29,033 nt of DNA. Origin: Actinomycetota bacterium. GTDB lineage: Bacteria > Actinomycetota > Geothermincolia > Fen-727 > JAQURN01. Shown here one piece after another: positions 1-7,728 of the stretch. How positions within the stretch are numbered: position 1 is the first letter of the stretch; the number at the start of each line of letters is the position of its first letter. The notes beneath the pieces are model-generated. The model ran no database searches. It was not told the origin of the DNA and saw only the letters and a program-made list of their open reading frames with translations. The position numbers were made by a program, and so were the translations under genes. The stretch lies in contig JAQURN010000002.1 of assembly GCA_028715585.1 (NCBI GenBank), positions 1-29,033 on the forward strand, in the 5' to 3' direction.

Positions 1-10
1 TGTTTCCAGG

Positions 11-277
11 ATGCTTTCTTCATTTGTGGTAGGAGCGTTTTTCGGATGGCTGGCGTTCAGATTTGGAGGGAAGACACTGGAGGATCTCCTTTGCAAAATC
101 AGGATATTTCAGTCACACATGGGACGCTTGGTCTCTAAGCTGATTTCCTCAGGTCTCACCAGTGGGAGCAAGGCGGGGGCAAAGCATGGTTTGAACGTTA
201 GCTTCGAGAGGTTATTTGAAGAGAAAGAGCCAGGAGGTAAAACAGGTGAAAGAGAAACCGAATTTTGGAAGTATTGA
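11..277 (+). CDS. Small membrane-anchored protein of unknown function, possibly cut at the 5' end
   Basis: I do not recognise this 88-residue protein. The first 20 residues are hydrophobic (FVVGAFFGWLAF), followed by a polar, charged tail ending in FWKY, so it looks like a single-pass anchored protein with its tail in the cytoplasm. The frame stays open from the ATG to the left edge of the window, so the true start could lie outside. Its end overlaps the next gene, which begins at GTG 246, by 32 bp; such overlap suggests translational coupling in one operon. There is no clear ribosome binding site in the ten bases visible before the ATG. It may be a real small gene or the end of a longer one. 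Confidence 0.45.
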   Translation: MLSSFVVGAFFGWLAFRFGGKTLEDLLCKIRIFQSHMGRLVSKLISSGLTSGSKAGAKHGLNVSFERLFEEKEPGGKTGERETEFWKY

Positions 278-629
278 GGAAGACAAAGATTCCGAGTGCG
301 GTACACCAAACTCGTCCACCGAAGAGAGATCTGGGAAAAGCCCGAAGCAGGAAACAAGAGAAATCTTGATAATGGTTTCTCTTGCGCTCCCCGGAGCCCT
401 CATGATAATCGGTGCTCTGAAGTGGTTCGAGATAGCTGGAAGCCCTCACTTTTGGGGTTTTCTCCTCCTTGCGGTGGGGGCGATTTTGCTGGGAGCGGGC
501 GGCTATTATTATTACATCACAGACTATGCCGAGAGCGAAGAGGCTCATCCTCTTTTGAGTTTCCTTGCTATTACGTTTATTTCCATAATTGTCGCTTTTC
601 TGGGGAGCTGGCTAATCTCCGGGCACTAG
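246..629 (+). CDS. Small three-helix membrane protein, unknown function
   Basis: The protein has about 127 residues and no family that I recognise. A polar N-terminal 40 residues rich in Lys, Glu and Ser is followed by three membrane segments: ILIMVSLALPGALMIIGAL, WGFLLLAVGAILLGAGG and LLSFLAITFISIIVAFLG. I chose GTG 246 because AGGAGG (232-237) lies eight bases upstream; an in-frame TTG at 216 has no such site. It overlaps the preceding small membrane gene and is probably co-transcribed with it. Its stop lies inside the 3' end of the convergent polyferredoxin gene, an 18-bp tail-to-tail overlap (612-629), which leaves no room for a separate terminator between the two. Confidence 0.65.
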   Translation: MKEKPNFGSIEEDKDSECGTPNSSTEERSGKSPKQETREILIMVSLALPGALMIIGALKWFEIAGSPHFWGFLLLAVGAILLGAGGYYYYITDYAESEEAHPLLSFLAITFISIIVAFLGSWLISGH

Positions 630-1523
630 TGCATCAGCACTCGCCGGTTTCCCCATGGTCCACCTTATTGCTCCCTTACCGCAGGCGTCTCTGCATTCGA
701 GGCACCTGATACATTCGAGCGAGTTTGGTTTGGCTACTACGTCTATTTCGAAAGGACACACCCTCTGGCACTTGCCGCACATGTTGCATTTGTCGAGGTC
801 AACTTCAATTCTGAAAAGGCTTATGGGGTTGAAGAACGAAAGCAGCGCTCCCAGGGCGCAGGCTGACCGACAGAAAGGTCTTCTCGTGAAAACCATGAGC
901 GCAAGGAAGGCTACCAAGATGAACATTTTGAGCCAGAAGAACCATCCGGACGGAGGAAGAGAAATAGGGGGCGGCACGAGCTTTAATGGAATAGCTCCCT
1001 CTAGCATACCAACCGGGCATAGCCTCGAATACCAGTGGATGCCTGTCAGGTAGGGAAGGAGCATGGCGAGAAGAAAAAGCCCCACATACTTCCCGTATTT
1101 AGTCCAGGCAGGAAGCCTGAACTTGGGCGAGGGAATTTTGAAAACAAGATCCTGCAGGAGGCCAAAAGGGCAAATCCAGCCGCAAGTTAAGCGTCCGAGT
1201 GTAATACCAATAAAGCCAAGAAATCCGGCGACATAGAGAAATACCCCCCACGGAGACCTCCAGGAGCCCCTCATCGCCTCTCCTGCTATTTTCCGCGCTC
1301 CCGCGCCGGAGTTTGCCTTTGAAACTGGCGAATTTATGGCAAGTGAGTGCTGGAGGCTCCCAATGGGGCAAGAGAAAAGCGCGAGTGGACAGGAGTAGCA
1401 ATTCATGCCAGGGAAACATAGCCCCTTGAGGTGTCCCTGGTAAATCTTCCTTTCGAAGAAGTATGAGAACCAGGGGTTGGCGAGGACCGCGGCGGTGATT
1501 TGAGTAGCGCGCCTTTTCCACAT
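612..1523 (-). CDS. NapH/NosR-like membrane polyferredoxin (4Fe-4S)
   Basis: A 303-residue membrane iron-sulfur protein likely to pass electrons across or along the cytoplasmic membrane. The N-terminus has a cysteine cluster (C36, C42, C45, C52; ending CPIG). Several membrane helices follow, with the loop motifs CGWICPFGLLQDL and FCRSACALGA typical of the NapH/NosR/YccM family. The C-terminus has two ferredoxin clusters: CNMCGKCQRVCP and CIRCLECRDAC. The last Cys of the second cluster is followed by GKGA rather than the usual proline, a mild deviation. It is the last gene of a minus-strand operon, two bases after the small CXXC protein and downstream of a thioredoxin-like lipoprotein, so a role in extracytoplasmic redox chemistry or in reducing a membrane partner is plausible. 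The exact electron acceptor cannot be told from sequence. Confidence 0.85.
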   Translation of the reverse strand: MWKRRATQITAAVLANPWFSYFFERKIYQGHLKGLCFPGMNCYSCPLALFSCPIGSLQHSLAINSPVSKANSGAGARKIAGEAMRGSWRSPWGVFLYVAGFLGFIGITLGRLTCGWICPFGLLQDLVFKIPSPKFRLPAWTKYGKYVGLFLLAMLLPYLTGIHWYSRLCPVGMLEGAIPLKLVPPPISLPPSGWFFWLKMFILVAFLALMVFTRRPFCRSACALGALLSFFNPISLFRIEVDLDKCNMCGKCQRVCPFEIDVVAKPNSLECIRCLECRDACGKGAIRWTMGKPASADALVPGD

Positions 1524-1525
1524 TG

Positions 1526-1675
1526 CTAAAAGAGCCCTATGCAGTCGAGGCAGATGATAATGGCATTTCTCATTACTCCACTGAATCCCCCTAGGGAAAT
1601 ACCCAAAGCCATGATGGCAAGCGTGAGAAAGATGAAAGCATAAAGTGATTTTCTCTTCCCTGAAATTTGCTTCAT
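1526..1675 (-). CDS. CD1871A-like small CXXC membrane protein
   Basis: A tiny protein of 49 residues with one membrane helix (LYAFIFLTLAIMALGISLGGF) and a C-terminal ICLDCIG motif. This layout, a short helix then a near-terminal C-x-x-C-I-G, matches the CD1871A family of CXXC proteins, which in anaerobes are often found beside polyferredoxins and FMN-binding proteins. I chose ATG 1675 because the family is about 45-50 residues long. An upstream TTG at 1723, overlapping the stop of the preceding gene as TTGA, would give 65 residues and cannot be excluded. Both candidate ribosome sites are weak. It sits between the thioredoxin-like lipoprotein and the polyferredoxin, with a two-base gap to the latter. 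Function is unknown; redox relay or cofactor insertion is a guess. Confidence 0.72.
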   Translation of the reverse strand: MKQISGKRKSLYAFIFLTLAIMALGISLGGFSGVMRNAIIICLDCIGLF

Positions 1676-1719
1676 ATCTTCAGGTTCCTCTAATTCCCTT
1701 GCCAGGTCTGGATAAAGAT

Positions 1720-2190
1720 TCAAGGAGATTGCTCTTCAGCTGGCGGCAGGGTTTGGGTGGACGAAGAAGGCTCCTGAGAGGGTACTTGGGGGGTCGTCTC
1801 CACCGAGGTTTCACTTTTGCCTTTTTCCGAAGGTATCAAGCCGGAGATTGCTGCCATGAAGCGGTCCTCGGGAGGTTTGCCCATGAAGGTCTGTTTTATT
1901 TCGCCCTTGGTGTTCAGGATTACATAAGAGGGGTCCATGGAGACGTAATATTTTTCCAGCGTCTTTTTGTTTTTGGGGTCCTTGAAATCGAAGTGCTTGA
2001 AAATTACCTTGTCGCCATATTCCTTCTTCGCTTTTTTAAGGACTGGCTCGAACTCCTTTGCCGATTTAGATTCCTTGGAATAAAAACTAATGACGGTAAC
2101 TTTTTCCTCTCCACATCCACATGGCAAGAGTGCCATGAATGCCATAAACAGGGCTACGAAAAAACTGCCTTTAGTGATTATCCCTTTCAT
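1720..2190 (-). CDS. Thioredoxin-fold lipoprotein lacking the CXXC active site
   Basis: A 156-residue exported protein. Residues 1-22 form a signal peptide (FFVALFMAFMALLP) followed by CGC, which fits a lipoprotein signal although the lipobox is not canonical. Residues 30-115 have the spacing of a thioredoxin-like domain: VTVISFYSKES in place of the usual W-C-x-x-C strand and loop, a later strand VIFKHFDF, then DPSYVILNTKG matching the cis-proline region. The active-site cysteines are replaced by SKES, so it should not act as a disulfide oxidoreductase. The last 40 residues are a Pro/Ser/Thr/Glu tail. The start is supported by AGGAGA seven bases before the ATG. It leads the minus-strand redox operon and may hold or present a partner outside the membrane. 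Confidence 0.75.
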   Translation of the reverse strand: MKGIITKGSFFVALFMAFMALLPCGCGEEKVTVISFYSKESKSAKEFEPVLKKAKKEYGDKVIFKHFDFKDPKNKKTLEKYYVSMDPSYVILNTKGEIKQTFMGKPPEDRFMAAISGLIPSEKGKSETSVETTPQVPSQEPSSSTQTLPPAEEQSP

Positions 2191-2313
2191 AGCTTCTCCT
2201 CAAACCAGTTTCTATACCTCGACTCTTGTCAAGAAATTGACGTCGCTAAATGCTAGCAAACATCAGCGCGTAAGACCAGAGGGCATTACTCGTGTTTTAT
2301 TCGATGGTGGCGA

Positions 2314-2342
2314 TTGTATCGCCCGCTCAACCTTGGTAGGAT
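2314..2342 (+). promoter_or_regulatory. Candidate sigma-70-type promoter of the aldehyde oxidoreductase operon
   Basis: TTGTAT (2314-2319) and TAGGAT (2337-2342) are separated by 17 bp. A transcript would start near 2349, about 50 bases before the ATG at 2401. The site also argues against the upstream in-frame TTG at 2314 being the protein start, because that codon is part of the -35 box. Found by eye only. Confidence 0.4.
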
Positions 2343-2400
2343 TGCTTTGTCAAATGGGAGCAAAGGCGAGAGAAGCTCTGTGGGGAAAGAGGGGTTTGAG

Positions 2401-4284
2401 ATGTTTGGATATTCAGGCAAAGTTTTGGATGTCGACCTTTCCGCTGGCGATATAGGTACCCGCATGCTCGAGGAGGAGGATTGCCGGCTCTTCCTTGGTG
2501 GAGCGGGGTTTGCCGCAAACATCTACCTCGACATGTTTCCCGGGGATGTAGATCCCCTGTCTCCGGAAAATCCTCTAATCCTCATGACTGGCCCGGTCAC
2601 CGGGTCTGGTGTTTTTGGGGGGAACAGGTTTGCCGTTGCTGCTCGATCCCCCCTCACCGGATACTGGGGCGAAGCCTCGTGCGGAGGTTATTTTGGGGTG
2701 GAGCTCAAAACCGCGGGTTACGATGGGATTATCTTTCGCGGAGCTTCCCCCAGACCAGTATATCTATGGATACATGGGGACAAAGTAGAGCTGAGGGATG
2801 CCAGCGACCTTTGGGGCATGGACACTTACGAGACCACCGATTTTTTGAAGGAGAGAGGGAAGTCCGAATCAGGGCGAATTCCACGTGTGATAGCTATCGG
2901 TATAGCTGGGGAGCTGGGAGTCAAGTTTGCGAGCATTATCCACGACAAAGGTCACGTGGCGGGAAGAACGGGGATGGGTGCCGTGATGGGCTCAAAAAAT
3001 CTGAAGGCGGTGTCGGTTGCCGGGGTGGGGAATAAAGTCGAAATCGCGGATCCGCAGACGCTTAAATCGTGGCGGGAAAAGGTAAGAGAAATCTATTCGG
3101 AGTCGATAATCACCGACTCGTTGAAGGCTTTCGGCACCAACTCGAGTCTCGAGATTGGTTCGATGCTTGGGGACGTCCCATTTAGAAACTGGCAGGTCGG
3201 TTCCTGGGATGAAGGCGTGGAGAAGCTGAGCGGTCCCACCTATTCGGATGAGATCCTCGTGAAGACACATGCCTGCTGGGGGTGTCCTGTTGGATGCAAG
3301 CGGATAGTTCGCGTTGAGGAGCCCTATGTGGTTCCCGAGGGCGCTGGTCCAGAGTACGAGACGGTGTGCATGTTTGGGACAAACCTCTTAAATGATGACC
3401 TACGAAGTGTCGCGAAGGCAAACGAAATGTGTAATAGGTATGGGATGGATACCATAACGATGGGGGAGACGATTGCGCTGGTGACGGAATGCCAGGAAAA
3501 GGGGCTCTTTTCTCCCCAAGATTGTGATGGTATTTCTATTGCCTGGGGGGACCCGAACAACATGCTCCGTTTGATTGATTCAACCGCGAGGAGAGAGGGT
3601 TTTGGCGCGCGTATGGCAGAAGGGACCAGGAAGCTTGCGCGCTCGATAGGGGTGGAGGCTTCAGGGATGGCGATTGAGGTTCGAGGGCTCGAGCTTCCCG
3701 CCCACGACCCCCGGGGTTTCCATGGTTTCGCAATGGCTTACGCAACCTCGGTGCGGGGGGCGTGCCATTGTGCCAGCATGAACTTGTATATAGAACAGGG
3801 TAGCGCCGCCCCGCTGCCCAAAATTGGCTTGGAAGGCCCATTTGAGGAACAGTCGAGTGAGGGGAAGGCTTTTCTCACCGCGAGGGCCCAGGAACTTGGG
3901 CAAATGTATAACTCTGCTATTATCTGCATCCTCGCCGCGGTTCCATGGGACGAAGACCTAATTCTTGGGGCTGTGAACTCGGTTACCGGCTTTGGCTATG
4001 ATCTCGATGATCTTATGAGGGTTGGTGAGCGTGCCTGGTACCTGAAACGGGGTTTGCAATTTCTGTTTGGATCCACGGCCCAAGAGGACCAGGTTCCTCC
4101 CAGGATACTCGAACCAGTGGAAGAAGGGCCCCATGCTGGGTCTGTTCCCGATTTTGAGCTGATGAAGAGGGAATTCTACGAGCTTCGTGAACTTGGAGAA
4201 GATGGGCTACCAACGAGGGAAAAACTGGACAAACTTGGCCTTTCTTATCTGGCGGGAAAACTAGATACTCCTTTCCATAAATAG
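2401..4284 (+). CDS. aor: Tungsten-containing aldehyde:ferredoxin oxidoreductase
   Basis: A 627-residue cytoplasmic enzyme of the AOR family (archaeal AOR is about 605). These enzymes oxidise aldehydes to carboxylic acids with ferredoxin as electron acceptor, using a tungsten bis-pterin cofactor and one 4Fe-4S cluster. The N-terminal domain shows the family pattern GYSGKVLDVDLS, LGGAGFAANIY, NPLILMTGPVTGSG, RSPLTGYWGEASCGG and GAVMGSKNLKA, which build the pterin site. The cluster ligands are C292, C295 and C299 (ACWGCPVGCKR), with C509 (SAIICIL) as the fourth. The start at ATG 2401 has AAAGAGGGG just upstream; an in-frame TTG at 2314 falls on the promoter. It is followed 49 bp later by a CoA ligase, and tungstate uptake and moeA genes lie at 25.7-29 kb. 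Substrate is not readable from sequence; the ligase hints at an aryl or arylacetic aldehyde. Confidence 0.93.
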   Translation: MFGYSGKVLDVDLSAGDIGTRMLEEEDCRLFLGGAGFAANIYLDMFPGDVDPLSPENPLILMTGPVTGSGVFGGNRFAVAARSPLTGYWGEASCGGYFGVELKTAGYDGIIFRGASPRPVYLWIHGDKVELRDASDLWGMDTYETTDFLKERGKSESGRIPRVIAIGIAGELGVKFASIIHDKGHVAGRTGMGAVMGSKNLKAVSVAGVGNKVEIADPQTLKSWREKVREIYSESIITDSLKAFGTNSSLEIGSMLGDVPFRNWQVGSWDEGVEKLSGPTYSDEILVKTHACWGCPVGCKRIVRVEEPYVVPEGAGPEYETVCMFGTNLLNDDLRSVAKANEMCNRYGMDTITMGETIALVTECQEKGLFSPQDCDGISIAWGDPNNMLRLIDSTARREGFGARMAEGTRKLARSIGVEASGMAIEVRGLELPAHDPRGFHGFAMAYATSVRGACHCASMNLYIEQGSAAPLPKIGLEGPFEEQSSEGKAFLTARAQELGQMYNSAIICILAAVPWDEDLILGAVNSVTGFGYDLDDLMRVGERAWYLKRGLQFLFGSTAQEDQVPPRILEPVEEGPHAGSVPDFELMKREFYELRELGEDGLPTREKLDKLGLSYLAGKLDTPFHK

Positions 4285-4333
4285 AGTGCCGTATTGAGGG
4301 CGTTGAAGACGCCCCTTGTAGCGGGAGGGTTTC

Positions 4334-5833
4334 ATGAGCAGGGAATTATTCTCCAAAGAGTGGGATAGAATGTCCTTCCGGGAGCAGAAGGACTACCAAG
4401 ACAGAAAGCTTTCCTACTTCATCAGAACAAAACTTTACCCATATAGCCCCTTTTATAGGAAGATGTTCGACGAACATGGCATCAAGCCCGCTGACATTCG
4501 TGGAGTCGATGACCTGAGGAGGCTTCCCTTTACTTCCAAGGAAGACATCGCCCCCACCGCCTCTAACCCTAGGGCTTATGAAGATTTTATCCTCCAGCCT
4601 ACGTTCGAGCTCATGAGGAAATTCATGCCGCGCCTTCGATATTATCGCTTGAGGATGGATAGGACGTTCAAAGGGGAGGAATTTGTAAAGAATTTTCTTT
4701 GGAGGGAATTCGGTCCAAACCACATCCAGTTTACCCCCGGAGGAACTGGTATGCCCACTCCTGTTGTTTATAGCAGAAATGATATTGCGAGGATGACTGA
4801 AGCGGGGAGGCGAATCCTTGAGCTGGCAGGATTTGGGTCTCGTGCCGGTTACCTGGAGACAAGGGTTGTCAACGCCATGCCATTTGCTCCTCACATTGGT
4901 TTTTGGATGGTGACAAAGGCTCTCGATGAGTGTGGGCTTCTTTCCCTACATACTGGCGGAGGGAGAATTCTGGGTACCCATAGGACGATATCCGCTGTTC
5001 AGAGTATGGGAGCTACGGCCATAGTGGGAATACCAACCTACATATACCACCTATTGAGGATTGCCGCGAGCCAGGGAAGCGATTTTTCTTCGGTTAAATC
5101 TTTGGTGCTCGCTGGGGAAAGATTAGCTCAGCCATTGAGGGATAGAATGAAAGAGTTGCTGGCTGAGATGGGAGCTAGCGAGTGCGAGATTTTCGGAGTT
5201 TATGGCTTCACAGAGGCAAGGAAAAGCTATTCCGAATGCCTAGGAGGTTCGCAAACTGGGTATCACCTCTTCCCGGATTTCGACTACATCGAGGTCATTG
5301 ACCCAGAGACGGGGGAGCGGGTATCTGAGGGAGAGAACGGAGAGATAGTTTATACCTGCCTGGAAGGTGAGGGCACGTGCCTTCTCCGTTTCCGCACCGG
5401 CGATTATGTTAAGGGTGGGATACACTACGAACCTTGCCCTTCCTGTGGGCGGATTGTGCCACGTCTTTGTCCAGACATATCCCGAATAAAGCCGGAGAGA
5501 GGGTTTTCACTAATGAAACTCAAAGGTACACTGGTTGACCTCGAGGGTTTTGCCAACGTTCTCGAGGGTAACCCCGCGGTAGAGGAATGGCAGGTCGAAC
5601 TGAACAAAGCTGGAGCCGATCCTTTTGATGTTGACGAGGTAAATATCTACATCGCGCTTTGCGAGGGCGCGAACGAGGAACCGGTGAAGAGCGAGATTGC
5701 TGAAGCGGTTTACTCCCTCATGGAGATAAGCCCTAACAGGATTGAAGTACAAAGCCGAGAGGAACTGCTCGAGCGCCTGAGCAGCGAGGGTGGAAAAGAG
5801 CTCCACGTAGTGGACAAGAGGGTTATTCTGTAG
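4334..5833 (+). CDS. Phenylacetate-CoA-ligase-like adenylate-forming enzyme
   Basis: A 499-residue protein of the AMP-dependent synthetase superfamily, closest in layout to PaaK. The N-terminus reads YPYSPFYRKMFDEHGIKPADI and LRRLPFTSKEDI, a typical PaaK opening. The phosphate-binding loop is FTPGGTGMPTP, and the later adenylation motifs are YGFTEA and RFRTGDYV. A C-x-x-C pair and a further Cys (CPSCGRIVPRLC) lie before the C-terminal hinge. It would activate a carboxylic acid to its acyl-AMP and then CoA thioester. ATG 4334 is preceded by GGGAGG at good spacing. A short 6-bp hairpin (4298-4314) lies in the 49-bp gap after the aldehyde oxidoreductase gene. With that neighbour it would form an aldehyde to acid to acyl-CoA pair. 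It is slightly longer than standard PaaK (about 430-440), so substrate may differ. Confidence 0.82.
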   Translation: MSRELFSKEWDRMSFREQKDYQDRKLSYFIRTKLYPYSPFYRKMFDEHGIKPADIRGVDDLRRLPFTSKEDIAPTASNPRAYEDFILQPTFELMRKFMPRLRYYRLRMDRTFKGEEFVKNFLWREFGPNHIQFTPGGTGMPTPVVYSRNDIARMTEAGRRILELAGFGSRAGYLETRVVNAMPFAPHIGFWMVTKALDECGLLSLHTGGGRILGTHRTISAVQSMGATAIVGIPTYIYHLLRIAASQGSDFSSVKSLVLAGERLAQPLRDRMKELLAEMGASECEIFGVYGFTEARKSYSECLGGSQTGYHLFPDFDYIEVIDPETGERVSEGENGEIVYTCLEGEGTCLLRFRTGDYVKGGIHYEPCPSCGRIVPRLCPDISRIKPERGFSLMKLKGTLVDLEGFANVLEGNPAVEEWQVELNKAGADPFDVDEVNIYIALCEGANEEPVKSEIAEAVYSLMEISPNRIEVQSREELLERLSSEGGKELHVVDKRVIL

Positions 5834-5849
5834 CCGCGGGAGGTTTTAG

Positions 5850-5891
5850 GCGTGCGAGAGAAATTCGGTTGTTCTTGCCCCACGCTTTTTT
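5850..5891 (+). terminator. Candidate intrinsic terminator of the aor-ligase operon
   Basis: GCGTG (5850-5854) pairs with CACGC (5881-5885), which is followed at once by six Ts (5886-5891). Inside the loop AGAA and TTCT can pair further. It begins 17 bases after the ligase stop codon. Confidence 0.55.
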
Positions 5892-5914
5892 GATGAGGAT
5901 TTTATGCATTTCGC

Positions 5915-5943
5915 TTCACGGTGATGGCTTTTGGTTTTATACT
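5915..5943 (+). promoter_or_regulatory. Candidate promoter of the pilB-like gene
   Basis: TTCACG (5915-5920) and TATACT (5938-5943) are 17 bp apart. Transcription would begin near 5950, which is on or just after the ATG at 5946. Either that ATG is leaderless or a downstream start (TTG 5979, with GAGG at 5967-5970) is used. Confidence 0.4.
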
Positions 5944-5945
5944 AA

Positions 5946-7679
5946 ATGCAAAGGGCAAAAACGCTCGAGGTGACCTTCTTGGAAGAAAAAACTGAGAAAA
6001 AACGCAAGTCCATAACAAGGATGCTCCTTGAGGAAGGGCTCGTAACGAAAGAGCAATTGCTCGAGGCTATGGAGAGAAGAAAGAAAACCGGGAAATCCAT
6101 TTCGCGCATCCTTATTGACATGGGCTTGATATCCGAGACGAAGCTCACACAACTGCTGGCTGAACAGCTCGGGGTCGATTTTGTAGACCTTTCCTCTTAC
6201 CGAGTTGACGCTATTGCCGTGGCGCTTCTTGACCCCAAAATTGCCTGGCGATATCTTGCTGTCCCAATAGGCTTTGATGGTGACACGCTGATAGTAGCGA
6301 TGGCTGATCCCACGAACATATTTGCGCTCGACGATGTAAAGATGGCCACCGGCTACCCCATACGACCCGTTGCTGCGACTAAGCCTGACATCGAGGTTAC
6401 CATCCGCCGCTATCATCCGGAAGTGGCGGGGAGTGACAGGGCTGAAATCATTGAAAGAGCCGAAGCGGGGGAGGGTAGCGAGGAAGAACTCGCGGAGGTA
6501 CTGGGTATAGCTGTAGAAGACGCTCCAATGGTGAGGTTCATCAACTCTGTGATTGGGGAAGCGGTTGGAATGGGCGCAAGTGATATCCACTTCGACCCAC
6601 AAGAGAAAGAAATCGTGGTGAGATATAGAGTGGATGGCGTGCTTCACGATATGAAGAGCTTACCCATAAGGACACTACCTGCTCTCACTTCACGCGTGAA
6701 AATCATGTCAGACTTAAATATCGCGGAAAAAAGAATACCCCAGGATGGGCATTACGAAAGAGTTGTTGGCGAGAAGCAAATAGACTTCAGAGTCGCGGTT
6801 CTCCCTACCGTCTTTGGAGAGAAAATCGTCTTGAGAATACTCGACAAGTCCAGCATACTGCTTCAGCTCTCCGACCTTGGCTATGACGGTGAGACGCTTG
6901 AAAAGTACGAGGCGTCATTTAGGAAGCCAAATGGGGCGATACTAGTTACCGGACCTACTGGAAGCGGCAAGTCCACTACTCTTTATGCCACCCTGAATGC
7001 CATCAATGACGAGACAAAGAACATCACTACCGTCGAAGACCCAGTGGAGTACAGACTTCCCGGTATAAACCAAATGCAGGTAAACCCCAAAGCCGGGCTT
7101 CAGTTTTCGAACGCCCTGAGGTCTATTCTTAGAACATCGCCTGACGTAATAATGGTAGGTGAGATTCGAGATCTCGATACCGCTCAGATAGCGATAGAGT
7201 CCGCTTTGACCGGGCACTTGGTTTTCAGCACCCTTCATACAAATGATGCGCCTGGGGCTATCCCAAGACTTACAGAGATGGGTATAGAACCGTTTCTTAC
7301 CGCTTCCGGCATAAATTGTGTTCTTGCCCAGAGGCTCGCGAGAAGGCTATGTGATTGCAAGGAGCCATACGAACCAAGTGTAGAACTGCTGGAACGGTTG
7401 GGGTTTCCAAGGGAGGACGGAGAGGAGGTCGTGCTCTATAAGCCGAAGGAGGGGGGCTGTGGCCGCTGCAGTGGGACGGGCTACAAGGGAAGAATTGCCC
7501 TAGTGGAGATAATGCTCGTGAGTCCAGCGATAGAGAAACTCACCATCGAGGAAGCATCCACTGCCGAGATAAAGAACCAAGCGGTAGAAGAAGGTATGAA
7601 AACGATGAGGCAGGATGGCTGGAGGAAGGCGAGTGCTGGTGTTACCTCTATCGAGGAAGTCCTGCGAGTTGTGGTCTAG
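5946..7679 (+). CDS. pilB: PilB/GspE-type ATPase (type IV pilus or type II secretion)
   Basis: A 577-residue cytoplasmic hexameric ATPase that powers pilus or pseudopilus extension. Residues about 20-160 form a T2SSE N-terminal (MshEN) domain: MLLEEGLVTKEQLLEAM and LAEQLGVDFVDLSSY. The ATPase domain has Walker A GPTGSGKST (about 335-343), Asp box GEIRD (about 402), His box STLHTNDAPGAIPRL, and a tetracysteine zinc motif (CDC near 468, CGRC near 505). The start is uncertain: ATG 5946 has no ribosome site, while TTG 5979 has GAGG eight bases upstream and suits the mapped promoter. The protein would then begin EEKTEKKRKS. It stands alone; no pilC, pilT, pilM or major pilin lies beside it, so partners must be elsewhere. 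It converges on the Tad cluster, which has its own ATPase, TadA. Confidence 0.92.
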   Translation: MQRAKTLEVTFLEEKTEKKRKSITRMLLEEGLVTKEQLLEAMERRKKTGKSISRILIDMGLISETKLTQLLAEQLGVDFVDLSSYRVDAIAVALLDPKIAWRYLAVPIGFDGDTLIVAMADPTNIFALDDVKMATGYPIRPVAATKPDIEVTIRRYHPEVAGSDRAEIIERAEAGEGSEEELAEVLGIAVEDAPMVRFINSVIGEAVGMGASDIHFDPQEKEIVVRYRVDGVLHDMKSLPIRTLPALTSRVKIMSDLNIAEKRIPQDGHYERVVGEKQIDFRVAVLPTVFGEKIVLRILDKSSILLQLSDLGYDGETLEKYEASFRKPNGAILVTGPTGSGKSTTLYATLNAINDETKNITTVEDPVEYRLPGINQMQVNPKAGLQFSNALRSILRTSPDVIMVGEIRDLDTAQIAIESALTGHLVFSTLHTNDAPGAIPRLTEMGIEPFLTASGINCVLAQRLARRLCDCKEPYEPSVELLERLGFPREDGEEVVLYKPKEGGCGRCSGTGYKGRIALVEIMLVSPAIEKLTIEEASTAEIKNQAVEEGMKTMRQDGWRKASAGVTSIEEVLRVVV

Positions 7680-7728
7680 CGCGCTGTTCCAGTCTCGAGC
7701 TTAATTTTTGTATCCACCGTCGCGATTT

